DNA from: Orientallactaga sibirica
Taxonomy: Eukaryota; Chordata; Mammalia; Rodentia; Dipodidae
NCBI GenBank assembly: GCA_036365145.1
Contig: JAEOAD010000982.1
Location: 6,350,001-6,414,000 of the forward strand
Direction: 5' to 3'
DNA: 64,000 nucleotides
The first letter of the stretch is position 1. The number at the start of each line of letters is the position of its first letter. Both the position numbers and the translations under genes were made by a program. A model generated the notes under the pieces. It worked only from the letters and a program-made list of their open reading frames with translations. It made no database searches and was not told the origin of the DNA. Shown in pieces: positions 31,095 through 40,019 of this stretch.

Positions 31095-31248
31095 CTTTTT
31101 CTTCTTCTTCTTCTTCTTCTTCTTTTTTTTTTTTTTTTTTTGAAGTAGGGGCTCACTCTAGCTAAGGCTGACCTGGAATTCACTATGTAGTCTCAGACTG
31201 GCCTTGAACTCACAGTGATCCTCCAACCTCTGCCTCCCAAGTGCTGGA
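31095..31248 (-). repeat. B1 SINE with (CTT)n tail
   Basis: (CTT)n then T18, 'TGAAGTAGGGGCTCACTC' to 'CCCAAGTGCTGG'; the last ~30 bases are cut by the next B1. Confidence 0.88.
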
Positions 31249-31250
31249 AT

Positions 31251-31357
31251 TTCTTTTTGAGGCCAGTCTCACTCTAGCCCAGGCTGGCTGAAAACTCACA
31301 GTGATCCTCCTACCTCCTGAGTGCTGGGATTAAAGGTGTGAGCTGCTGTGCCCAGCT
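31251..31357 (-). repeat. B1 SINE, second of a pair
   Basis: 'TTTTTGAGGCCAGTCTCACTC' to 'GAGCTGCTGTGCCCAGC', with an internal deletion. Confidence 0.82.
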
Positions 31358-31583
31358 CAATCTAGACTATTTTCAAGATTTCTTTTGAAGTTTTAGAACT
31401 ACACCTATCACCTTTACTGTGTGGGTCAAATCCAACAGCCTTTGAAATTGCAATTCATGCAAATTCTCTTTTGCACTAATAGGGTGTGTCAGTCGATGAG
31501 GAGGACACTAACAAAAGAGAAAGCCTTCTGTACAGCCAGCCTAGACCAGGCCCTCACAGTGAGGGCAATAAGAATGACGTCTT

Positions 31584-31787
31584 GGGCTGGACAGATGGCT
31601 TAGCAGTTAAGGTGCATGCCTGTGAAGCCTAAGGACCCAGGTTTGATTCTCCAGGTCCCACATAAGCCAGATGCACATAGTGGCAATGCATCTGAAGTTC
31701 ATTTGCAGTGGCTAGAGGCCCTGGTGTGCCCATTCTCTCTCTCTCTCTCTCTCTAATAAATAAATAAAAATAAAATATTTTAAAAAA
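31584..31787 (+). repeat. DIP SINE with target duplication
   Basis: AAGAATGACGTCT at 31570-31582 and 31788-31800. It sits at the edge of the L1 3' UTR. Confidence 0.95.
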
Positions 31788-31800
31788 AAGAATGACGTCT

Positions 31801-32290
31801 CACTACTGCACTCTTGACCTTTCAGCAGCTGTGATTACCTGCACAAGACTGGGCCTGGCAGCATTCTATCATGGGGAGGAGCAGCCTGTGAGGCCACGCC
31901 CTCCCCGAAGATGTACAGGCAGTTATCAGTTGCTGAGGGAGAGGGGGAAATACCTTCTTCAGTGGTGTAGCCACTGGTAATTTGCCCTTGCTCCTGTAAA
32001 TAACCCCTCATCCATGCTCCTGTAAGCAACCGTAATTACAATCATTGGTATACACACACACCCACCTCCACCACCACCACCACCAGACACAAAAGTAAAA
32101 GGGGTACTATTTGGAGGGAGAAAGGGGATTAAGAGTGGGAGACACAAGAGAGGGTAATGGGGGAGAGAATACAATCAAAGTACATTATATACATATATGA
32201 AAATGACATGAAACCTACTATTATGTATAATTAATATATGCTAGTAAAAACCTTGGGAAAAAATGAAGCCTCGTATGGTTTTTAAAAAGT
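31801..32290 (+). mobile_element. L1 3' UTR fragment
   Basis: 'CAGCAGCTGTGATTACCTGC', 'GTGGTGTAGCCACTGGTAA', 'CTCCTGTAAATAACCCCTC', 'CCACCTCCACCACC', 'AATCAAAGTACATTATATAC' and 'TTATGTATAATTAATATATG' are the rodent L1 3' UTR in its usual order. It is 5' truncated with no ORF2 reading. Confidence 0.85.
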
Positions 32291-32354
32291 CAGTAATGAG
32301 CTAAACAGGTCCCAGGTGGAAAATTATCACATATTGTTAGGAATGAGAAGTGTC

Positions 32355-32521
32355 GAGCTGGGAGTGGTGGCACACACGTCTAAACCCAGCACTCGGGAGG
32401 CAGAGGTAGAAGGATCGCCTTGAGTTCGAGGCTACCCTGAGACTACATAGTGACTTCCAGGTCAGCCTGAGCTAGAGTGAGACCGTACCTCAAGACAAAA
32501 AAAAAAAAAAAAAAAAAAAAG
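32355..32521 (+). repeat. B1 SINE, long poly(A)
   Basis: 'GCTGGGAGTGGTGGCACACACG' to 'GAGACCGTACCTCAAGAC' plus ~24 A. AAGTGTC flanks it. Confidence 0.94.
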
Positions 32522-32579
32522 TGTCCTGTAAAGAACAGTGGTAGAGTTTTCTTCATCCATTAATTCATTTTCTTTCTTG

Positions 32580-32848
32580 TAGGTAGGTATGTGTGCTTAT
32601 GTGTATAGAGAGAGGGCAGAGGTTGAGATCGGGTGTTATCTTCATTATATTTCCTGAGGCAGCATCTCTCACTTGAGCCCAAAGCTCATAAATTTGACTA
32701 GTCTAGCTAACCAGCTAGCCCTGGGAATCTCAGGTGTGATTACCGCTGCCACGCCTACTCAATATTCATGTGGGCAATGGGGATCCAAACTCCAGTCCTC
32801 ATACTTGGACAGGAAGTATTTTATTCACTGAGACATCTCCCCAGCCCT
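32580..32848 (-). repeat. B4-type SINE
   Basis: 'GGCAGAGGTTGAGATCGGGTG', 'AGCTAACCAGCTAGCCCTGGG' and 'ACTGAGACATCTCCCCAGCCC'. Confidence 0.83.
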
Positions 32849-33005
32849 GATTCATTTATTTTAAGGGAGTGCTGAGGCTCAAACCCAGGGGCCGGCTGAT
32901 GTTAGGCAAGTCACAGCAGGAGTGACACAGCTCCTGTACTATATATACATCTCCCCATCACTATAGGATCCCTCTTCAAAGCAGAGCATAGAAAATAAAC
33001 TAGTT

Positions 33006-33182
33006 GGGCTGGAGGGGTGGCTTAGCAGTTAAGACACTTGTCTGCAAAGCCAAAGGACTCAGGTTCGATTCCCCAGGACCGATGTAAGCCAGATGCACAA
33101 AGTGGCACATGCTTCTGGAGTTCATTTGCAGCAGCTGAAGGCCCTGACGCACCCATTCTCTCTCGCTCAAATAAATTATATA
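33006..33182 (+). repeat. DIP SINE
   Basis: 'GGGCTGGAGGGGTGGCTTAGC' to 'CTCTCGCTCAAATAAATTATA', short CT tract. Confidence 0.94.
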
Positions 33183-33204
33183 TATACACATACATACATA
33201 TATA

Positions 33205-33353
33205 ATTTTGGTTTTTCAAGGAAGGATCTCACTCTAGCCCAGGCTGACCTGGAATTCACTATGTAGTCTCAGGGTGGCCTCAAACTCATGGTGATTCTCT
33301 TATCTCTGCCTCCTGAGTGCTGAGATTAAAGGCATGTGCCACCATGCCCGGCC
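33205..33353 (-). repeat. B1 SINE
   Basis: 'TTTTGGTTTTTCAAGGAAGG' to 'GTGCCACCATGCCCGGC'. Confidence 0.94.
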
Positions 33354-33604
33354 AGTAAATTTTTTAAAAAGACAACAAACTAGTTCATTAAATGTCTGTT
33401 TTATAGGCTTTAGCTGAATGTGTTGCTGGGAGGCAGCCTGGAGTATTTTTCAGACAATCTTCATAAACCTTTTTTCATGGCTGCTAACCTGCTGCAAAGT
33501 GAACTGCTCAGCCAGCTACTAGTTATGCCTTGCATTTCAATACATCTTGATCAGCTTCACAAGAGGCTGCTTTTAATGGCCAGGCCCTTTCTACTGGACC
33601 ATAA

Positions 33605-33606
<2 letters not shown>
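33354..33606. other. No recognised feature
   Basis: Short non-repetitive stretch; a 93-codon frame from 33420 ends inside the following T-run and ID element. Confidence 0.35.
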
Positions 33607-33641
<35 letters not shown>

Positions 33642-33712
33642 GTGGTGCTGAGCATTGGAACCCAGGCCCTTACACATGCTAAGCATGTGCTCTACCACTG
33701 AGCTAACGTCCC
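33607..33712 (-). repeat. ID element with 34-base A tail
   Basis: T34 at 33607-33640, then reverse of 'TTAGCTCAGTGGTAGAGCAC' and 'GCCTGGGTTCCAATGCTCAG'. The long pure tail suggests a fairly recent insertion. Confidence 0.88.
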
Positions 33713-34151
33713 CCACTCCATCCCCCAGACCATCATTCTTGAAAAGAACAGAATGAGATGATGACAGAGGCTTTTCTCCCAATACAGTGAACTCCTGTTA
33801 ATTCAAAACTAGAAGCTGAAGGGATAACACAGATTTCAGTCACCCGGGGAACATCTGCTGCTCTTAGTTAAATGCTAGTCTAAACAGTTGATCATTGATT
33901 AACAGAATTTTATGACCTAAGAAGGTTTGAAACTTTTTATTCATACAAAAGTAAGACAGAAGTGGGTGTCACAAGCTAAAAGAACACAATGTATTCAAAA
34001 AGGGAAACTGCAGCATTTTGGCAGAGTACACACTGTAACTTGCTAGGTACCCATAAACGTGCTCCTGGCAAGCTCTATCGCCACACAGAAGATATACTCC
34101 ATGGCAATAGACTTCTCAGTAGCCAGCCTGACTGTTCTGTCTAAATTCCAG
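33713..34151. other. No recognised feature
   Basis: Unassigned, no notable frame. Confidence 0.4.
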
Positions 34152-34328
34152 CTGCTGCCAGGTGTGGCACACGCCTTTAATCCCAGCACTCTGGAGGCAG
34201 AGATGGGAAAATCACTGTGAGTTCAAGGCTACCCTGAGACAACATAGTGAATTCCAGGTCTGCCGGGGCTAAAGCAAGACCCTACATCAAAAAAACAAAA
34301 ACAAAAACACATAATAAATAAATAATAC
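34152..34328 (+). repeat. B1 SINE
   Basis: 'GCTGCCAGGTGTGGCACACGCC'; 'GGTCTGCCGGGGCTAAAGC' is unusual in the right arm. Confidence 0.9.
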
Positions 34329-35032
34329 AAAAATAAATTCCAGCTTCCCACATGGCTAACTAGCTTTTCTGGGTTTGATTGATTTGATACTGAAAGCACT
34401 AACTGAGGCCACCCCAGCAAACTGCTTTTCAAAAGGAAGGTAGAATCGATTACCATCATGTCTCCCATAGCACAGTCTCAGGAGGTTGCAGGACGTGAAG
34501 CAGCAAAAACCCACAAAGCAGGATGGGAAGTCCCCTTCCACCTTGCTCTGCCCCTCTCCTCTTTGCTCCTGGTTTCAGAGCCTTTCTCCTCTCACTCTGA
34601 ATCACTCTCTTACCTGACGTGAAATAAAACTCTGGACCCAATGGGAAAATATACAAAAACCCAGCCATACCCAGTGCAGAAACCAGCTGAGTAGGATGCT
34701 AAAGTCCCTAAGAAGCTTCCTGAACATGCTACCACCTCCCTTTCTTCCCTCCCCACTCAAAGACCAAACTCTTAGGAGCTGGGGACACAAAAGACTGACC
34801 CTAGGTACTTCAGCAGGTGGACAGTATGGAATACTACTGATAAATAAAAAAGAAACATGGATAATACACAATCTAGATGATACTCCAGGGAATCACGTGG
34901 CCTGTGTCCAAATCAATATTCCCATGCGATACTGCGCTGACAAGGAGGGGAACTCTGGGCTGAGTCCAAAACTGCATAGAATCTATCATCTCAAAATAGA
35001 GTTTAATTGAAGAACAAGAAAGGACCATGATG
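34329..35032. other. No recognised gene
   Basis: Overlapping minus frames (61-89 codons) and a 104-codon plus frame (34696-35010); no conserved motif. Possible single-copy sequence. Confidence 0.4.
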
Positions 35033-35215
35033 CCGGGCATGGTGGCGCACACCTTTAATCCCAGCACTCATGAGGCAGAGGTAGGAGGATTGCTGGAGTT
35101 CGAGGCCACCCTGAGACTACATAGTGAATTCCAGGTCAGCCTGAGCTACAGTGAGACCCTCCCTTGAAAAGCCAAAAAAAAAAAAAAAAGGAAAAAGAAA
35201 AAAGAAAAGAAAGGG
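35033..35215 (+). repeat. B1 SINE
   Basis: 'GCCGGGCATGGTGGCGCACACC' to 'CCTCCCTTGAAAAGCC' with an A/G tail. Confidence 0.94.
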
Positions 35216-35377
35216 CCACAAAACAGAAGGTTAAAAGATAACCCAGGCTCTATTAGGGAGGTAGACTAACTCTAATGGTTGTGATGGGAGACCTACCACC
35301 AACTCAACTATCTCTTTCATAAGGAAATGGGGGACCATAGGGAAGGGAGGCCAAAAGCCAAATACCAGCCCACACTG

Positions 35378-35460
35378 GCCCACTCTTGGGGATGGAACCT
35401 AGAGCCTTTTGTTAGGCGAGGGCTCTACCAGTAAACCACCTGGACCCCTCCACCCAGCCC
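35378..35460 (-). repeat. Degraded ID element
   Basis: 'CTTGGGGATGGAACCTAGAGCC' and 'GAGGGCTCTACCAGTAAACC', reverse of an ID core. Confidence 0.65.
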
Positions 35461-35560
35461 TCACTGTCTGCCTTTAAGGAGATAACGAGCTCTTGGAGAA
35501 TCTTCCAGAAGCAGACTGTCAACTTATAACCATTCTTTTCTTTAATATTAGAGAATGTGG

Positions 35561-35784
35561 GGGCTGGGAAAATGGCTTAGCGGTTAAGGCATTTGTCTGC
35601 AAAGCCTAAGGACCCTGGTTCGATTCCCCAGGACCCACATAAGCCAGATGCACAAGGGGCACATGCGTCTAGGGTTCGTTTACAGTGGCTAGAAGCCCTG
35701 GCATGCCCATTCTCTCTTTCTCTGTATCTGCCTTTCTCTCTCTCTCTCTCAAATAAATAAATAAAATATTTTTAAAAAAAGATT
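35561..35784 (+). repeat. DIP SINE inserted at the edge of an LTR
   Basis: GAGAATGTGG at 35551-35560 and 35785-35794. The duplication takes in the first five bases of the LTR (TGTGG). Confidence 0.95.
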
Positions 35785-36050
35785 GAGAATGTGGTAGCTC
35801 AAATCTGATATCGCCTATAAACTCATGTGTTTTGAATGCTTGGCCCCCAGCTAATATCAACTGGGGAGAAGGAGCCTTGCTGGAGGAAGTGTATTTCAGG
35901 GATTGGGCTTTGGGGTGTTATCGTCTGCTCCCCTTTGCCAAAACTCAGCTTATTCTTTTGCTGCAATTTGCCACCTGCTATGACAAAAAGTGATGTCCAG
36001 CCTCTGTTCATGCCATGTATCCCCCTGCCATCAAGAAGCTTTCCACTCGG

Positions 36051-36257
36051 GGGCTGGAGAGATGGCTTAGCAGTTAAGCACTTGCCTGTGAAGCTTAAGA
36101 ACCCTGGTTCGAGGCTCAATTCCCCAGTACCCACATAAGCCAGATACACAAGAGGCGCATGCATCTGGAGTTCGTTTGTAGTGGCTGGAGGCCCTAGTGC
36201 ACCCATATTCTTTCTCTCTCTGTGTCTGTCACTCTCAAATAAATACATAATTTAAAA
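36051..36257 (+). repeat. DIP nested in the LTR
   Basis: Has the 'GGTTCGAGGCTCAATTCCCC' subfamily form. Flanked by 'AAGCTTTCCA' and 'AAGCTTCCCA'. Confidence 0.94.
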
Positions 36258-36268
36258 AAGCTTCCCAG

Positions 36269-36428
36269 TTGGGCGTGGTGGGCACACACTTTTAATCCCA
36301 GCACTCGGGAGGCAGAGGTAGGAGGATCGCGGAGAGTTCAAGGCCACCCTGAGACTACATAGTGAATTCCAGGTAAGCCTGAGCTAGAGTGAGACCCTAC
36401 CTCAAAAACAAACCAACAAACAAACAAA
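36269..36428 (+). repeat. B1 nested in the LTR, copy 1
   Basis: 'TTGGGCGTGGTGGGCACACAC' with an extra G; tail (AAAC)n. Confidence 0.93.
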
Positions 36429-36440
36429 AAGCTTCCCAGT

Positions 36441-36612
36441 TGGGTGTGGTGGGCACACACCTTAAATCCCATCACTCAGAAGGCAGAGGTAGGAGGATCC
36501 CTGTGTTTGAGGCCACCCTGAGACTACATAGTGAATGTCACATTAGCCTGAACTAAAGTGAGACCCTACCTTGAAACCCACCCCCTCAAAAAAAAATAAA
36601 AGAAAAAAAAAA
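36441..36612 (+). repeat. B1 nested in the LTR, copy 2
   Basis: 'TTGGGTGTGGTGGGCACACACC' has the same extra G and the same 'GCTTCCCAG' lead as copy 1, which suggests duplication of a B1-containing segment. Confidence 0.9.
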
Positions 36613-36723
36613 AAGAAGATTCCTTTTGAGACTGTAAGCCAAAATAAACCCTTTCCTTCCATCAGCTAGTTTTGGTTGGGTATTTTGTCCCAGTAACACA
36701 AAGATAACTACAACAGAAAAACA

Positions 36724-36847
36724 TTCTGGCATGGTGGCATATACCTATAATAACATTTAAGAGGCAGGAGGAAGGTGAGTTCCAGGCCAGCCTGACCTAT
36801 ATATCAAAACCCTATCTCAAAAAAAAAAAAAAAAAAAAAAAAAAAAA
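36724..36847 (+). repeat. Old B1 with 29-base poly(A)
   Basis: 'TCTGGCATGGTGGCATATACC' to 'CCCTATCTCAAAA'. Its A-run (36819-36847) is the junction with the next B1. Confidence 0.75.
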
Positions 36848-37007
36848 GCCGGGCGTGGTGGTGCACGCCTTTAATCCTAGCATTTGGGAGGCAAAGGTAG
36901 GAGGATTGCCATGAGTTCAAGGCCATCCTGAGACTACATAGTGAATTCCAGGTCAGCCTGGGCTAGAGCAAGACCCTACCTTGAAAAACCAAAAAAAAAA
37001 AAAAAAA

Positions 37008-37043
<36 letters not shown>

Positions 37044-37058
37044 GAAAAGAAAAACACC
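36848..37058 (+). repeat. B1 SINE with (GAAA)n
   Basis: 'GCCGGGCGTGGTGGTGCACGCC' to 'CTACCTTGAAAAACC', A-run, then (GAAA)n to about 37042. Confidence 0.95.
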
Positions 37059-37152
37059 TAATAAAAGGTGACAGTGACCAAGCAAAGTATCCTAGAACAT
37101 ATCAAAAGCAGCACCTCTTTTTCTACAGCCATTCTAAGCAAACACTTTTTGC

Positions 37153-37320
37153 TTTTTTTTTTTTTTTTTTTTTTTTTGGTTTTTCGAGGTAGGGTCTCAC
37201 TCTAGCTCAGGCTGACCTGGAATTCACTATGTAGTCTCAGGGTGGCCTTGAACTCTCAGCAATCCTCCTACCTCTGCCTCCCCAGTGCTGGGATTAAAGG
37301 CGTGCGCCACCACGCCCGGC
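37153..37320 (-). repeat. B1 SINE in a four-SINE pile-up
   Basis: 'GGTTTTTCGAGGTAGGGTCTC' to 'CACCACGCCCGGC'. 'ACTTTTTGCTTTTTT' flanks it. Confidence 0.95.
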
Positions 37321-37335
37321 TACTTTTTGCTTTTT

Positions 37336-37535
37336 TATGAGAGAGAGAGACTTGGCATGCAAGGGCCTCCAGCCACTGCAATCAAACTCCAGATGCATGT
37401 GACACCTTGTGTGCATGTGCGACCTTGCACGCTTGCGTCACCTTGTGTGTCTGGTTTATGTAGGACCTGGAGAGTCACACATGGGTCCTTAGGCTTTGCA
37501 GGCAATGCCTTAACCTCTAAGCCATCTCTCCAGCC
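37336..37535 (-). repeat. DIP SINE, second long variant
   Basis: Carries the extra 'TGTGCATGTGCGACCTTGC' block between the two 'CACCTTGTG' units. Confidence 0.92.
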
Positions 37536-37549
37536 CTAGGCAAACACAG

Positions 37550-37703
37550 TTTTGTTTTGTTTTGTTATTTGAGGTAGGGTTTCACTCTAGCCCAGGCTGA
37601 CCTGGAATTTACTATGTAGTCTCAGGGTGGCCTTGAACACACAGCAATCCACCTACCTCTTCCTCCAAAGTGCTGGGACTAAAAGCAAGCACCATCATGC
37701 CCA
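37550..37703 (-). repeat. B1 SINE
   Basis: 'TGAGGTAGGGTTTCACTCTAGC' to 'ACCATCATGCCCAGC'. Confidence 0.92.
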
Positions 37704-37716
37704 GCACAAACACTGT

Positions 37717-37921
37717 TTTTTTAAAAAATATTTTATTTATTTATTTATTTATTTATTTGAGAGAGAGAGAACGGGCATGCCAGGGCCTCCAGCCACTGCA
37801 AACGAACTCCAGATGCATGCACCACCTTGTGCATCTGGCTTACGTGGGTCCTGGAGAATTGAACCGGGATCCTTTGGCTTTGCAGGCAAACACCTGAACT
37901 GCTACGCCATCTCTCCAGCCC
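37717..37921 (-). repeat. DIP SINE
   Basis: Tail 'AAATATTTTATTTATTTATT', then a body close to consensus. 'CACAAACACTGTTTT' flanks both sides. Confidence 0.95.
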
Positions 37922-37989
37922 ACAAACACTGTTTTAAATCAGTACCACTGAAAGCATCTGGGTTGGGCTGGGGATCTAGCCTTAGTGGT

Positions 37990-38375
37990 TGTTGCAGGCA
38001 GCTTCAGGTTCGCTGAGATGAACTTCCAGACCAGGCACAGTTATGGAGGAAGGGATATTATTTATTGAAGCTTACAGATCCAGGGGAAGTTCCATAAAGG
38101 CAGGAGAAACAGCCTGCTCTCCACAGGACCAAGCAGAGAGAGAGAAAGCCAACCAGCCACCACAGCACACAGAGTAAAACTACAGCCAAAAGGTCACACA
38201 GCATACTTCAGGAACTCCTGCTAGGCATATTTGCATATCTTTACAATGGAATCTCAAACCATCACCACACCTTAAGACCGGCCCCCAGTGACCTTGCCTC
38301 TAGCAAGGTGATTGCAGATGCAAACTATAAATAAAACATTGAATATATTGGGGGACATATATTCAAACTACCACA
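37990..38375 (-). mobile_element. 3' LTR of the complete element
   Basis: From comparison with the retrocopy at 23.4-25.1 kb: U5 37990-38042 (53 bp), R 38043-38183 (141 bp), U3 38184-38375 (192 bp). AATAAA (reverse TTTATT) lies inside R shortly before the poly(A) site. Confidence 0.9.
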
Positions 38376-38392
38376 TTCCGCCCCTGGCCCCC
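38376..38392 (-). promoter_or_regulatory. Polypurine tract
   Basis: Minus strand GGGGGCCAGGGGCGGAA directly abuts the 3' LTR; the same tract precedes the 3' LTR at 14.65 kb. Confidence 0.75.
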
Positions 38393-39569
38393 AATATTTT
38401 TAGCTCCTGGCCCCCAATAGATTTATAACTATCACACATTGTAAATTGTACTCAGTCCAATTTCAAAGGTTCTCACAGTCTTGATCAACTTAAGATAGTG
38501 AGTCCTGTAAAATCAAACAAGTTAAATACTTTCAACATGTAAAGGCACAGAGTAAACATTTTTAACTGGTAAAAGGCATAGCAAAGAGAGACTAGAAAAA
38601 TGCAAACTCAACTATCATCAGCCGTCATCAAACTTCTGCAGTTCAAGTTCAATATAACCAGAGACTGACAGTCTCTAGTTTTCCAATTCCGCCCCTCCAG
38701 CTGGGCAGAGTCACCAGGGAAAACTTTCATCCCATGCCAACACTGCACTCCATGGTAGCCCTTTTGCACAGTCCTGGTATATCCAAAACATCTTCAGGTC
38801 TCCATGCAAACCACGGTCCATCTTCCAAAGGCTCTTTCAGCCTATTCCTGAGGGTCTTCATGCCCTGCCTCATGCCGCATCTCAGCAGCGGCTCCTGGAA
38901 CCGTGTGCAACTCATGACCATTCTATGCATTTTTCATATTTCCAAAACTAATACCAGGTGTGCAGGACACAGCCATATTCTTAATCCAGGGATGAAATAA
39001 ACCACAGCCTTGAAAAGCAGGTTCCTTCTCCAGTCAGCTCTTTCCAAGAATTTGCATTTTTAAAAGTCTTTCCTCAGGCATCCTCTCCATTGTTTTAATG
39101 TAAATCAAGTCTGGCCACCTTCCTTCCACCTTCCTTAAGATTGCTAATGTGTTTGACAATAGCAGTTAAACCAGCCTCAATGCCTCTACTTTTAACTTGC
39201 TTCAGGTTTTCCAACTTAAAATCTTAAAATCTCAGTCCGATATCTTCAGCCAAGCACATCAGTCCATTACAAATTTAACCTTGATCAAACTTTCTGGACC
39301 TGGATAGTGGAACGTAGCCATCCCTTATGCCAGTAGCCCAGTTCCAACAAAGTCCTCTGCAGTCTTTCCTTCCCCTTAGAAACCTCATACGCCAAGCCTC
39401 GAAGTTCAGTACTATCTGCACTTAGCATTCTCAAACTCTCATCAGAATAGTCCATAAAACTTGGCTTACCGCTCCAGAAGGCATCTTCAGTTGCAAGCAC
39501 CAAGTCCATGCCCATTCCTCCAAAACAAAGGTTCCAAAAGACGAATATCCATACGATCTGGTTCATCTC

Positions 39570-39587
39570 ACCCCACTCCTGGTACCA
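39570..39587 (-). promoter_or_regulatory. tRNA-Leu primer-binding site
   Basis: Minus strand reads TGGTACCAGGAGTGGGGT, six bases inside the 5' LTR. This complements 18 bases of the 3' end of a Leu(UAA)-type tRNA including CCA, from memory of tRNA sequences. A leucine primer is what defines ERVL. Confidence 0.82.
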
Positions 39588-39593
39588 CTTTAC

Positions 39594-39979
39594 TGTTGCA
39601 GGCAGCTTCAGGTTCGCTGAGATGAACTTCCAGACCAGGCACAGTTATGGAGGAAGGGATATTATTTATTGAAGCTTACAGATCCAGGGGAAGTTCCATA
39701 AAGGCAGGAGAAACAGCCTGCTCTCCACAGGACCAAGCAGAGAGAGAGAAAGCCAACCAGCCACCACAGCACACAGAGTAAAACTACAGCCAAAAGGTCA
39801 CACAGCATACTTCAGGAACTCCTGCTAGGCATATTTGCATATCTTTACAATGGAATCTCAAACCATCACCACACCTTAAGACCGGCCCCCAGTGACCTTG
39901 CCTCTAGCAAGGTGATTGCAGATGCAAACTATAAATAAAACATTGAATATATTGGGGGACATATATTCAAACTACCACA
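39594..39979 (-). mobile_element. 5' LTR of the complete element
   Basis: Functional promoter end on the minus strand. Predicted RNA start is about 39787, at the GTAGTTTTAC equivalent. Confidence 0.9.
39833..39840 (-). promoter_or_regulatory. Octamer motif in U3
   Basis: Minus strand ATGCAAAT, the POU/Oct-factor octamer, in ATATGCAAATAT about 46 bases upstream of the inferred RNA start (same at 38229-38236 in the other LTR). No clear TATA box. Activity is inference. Confidence 0.5.
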
Positions 39980-40019
39980 GTGGTAAAAACATATGCTTAG
40001 TATATATTACAGAGTTAGC

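Larger units (their letters stand above)
35790..36715 (+). mobile_element. MaLR LTR (MT/ORR1-like) carrying three SINEs
   Basis: TGTGGTAGCTCAAATC start, 'ATGCTTGGCCCCCAGC', 'CTGTAAGCCAAAATAAACCC' (AATAAA) and 'GTAACACAAAGATAACTACAACA' end. 5-bp flanks GAGAA and GAAAA nearly match. Real LTR sequence is 35790-36050 and 36614-36715; the middle is one DIP and two B1s. Solo LTR. Confidence 0.82.
37990..39979 (-). mobile_element. Complete MaLR-like (ERVL-type) LTR retrotransposon
   Basis: Two 386-bp LTRs (37990-38375 and 39594-39979) read the same base for base by eye, start TG, end CA, and are flanked by perfect GTGGT duplications (37985-37989 and 39980-39984). Transcription is on the minus strand, inferred from primer site, purine tract and poly(A) signal. 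The 1,218-bp interior has no gag, protease, RT or integrase; its longest frame (93 codons, 39285-39566) starts three bases past the primer site. Such an element depends on proteins from elsewhere, as MaLRs depend on ERVL. Near-zero LTR divergence implies a young insertion, unless gene conversion or assembly has homogenised the LTRs. Confidence 0.93.
37974..40015 (+). repeat. ID element split by the complete MaLR-like element
   Basis: Left piece 'GGCTGGGGATCTAGCC' (37974-37989), right piece from 'GTGGTAAAAACATATGCTTAG' (39980). Joined, the order matches the ID at 53.03 kb. Confidence 0.8.

Noticed and set aside
37139..37929. Regularly spaced short repeats suggestive of a CRISPR-like array
   Set aside because: The repeats are target-site duplications around SINEs; spacings are SINE-sized and the organism is a mammal.
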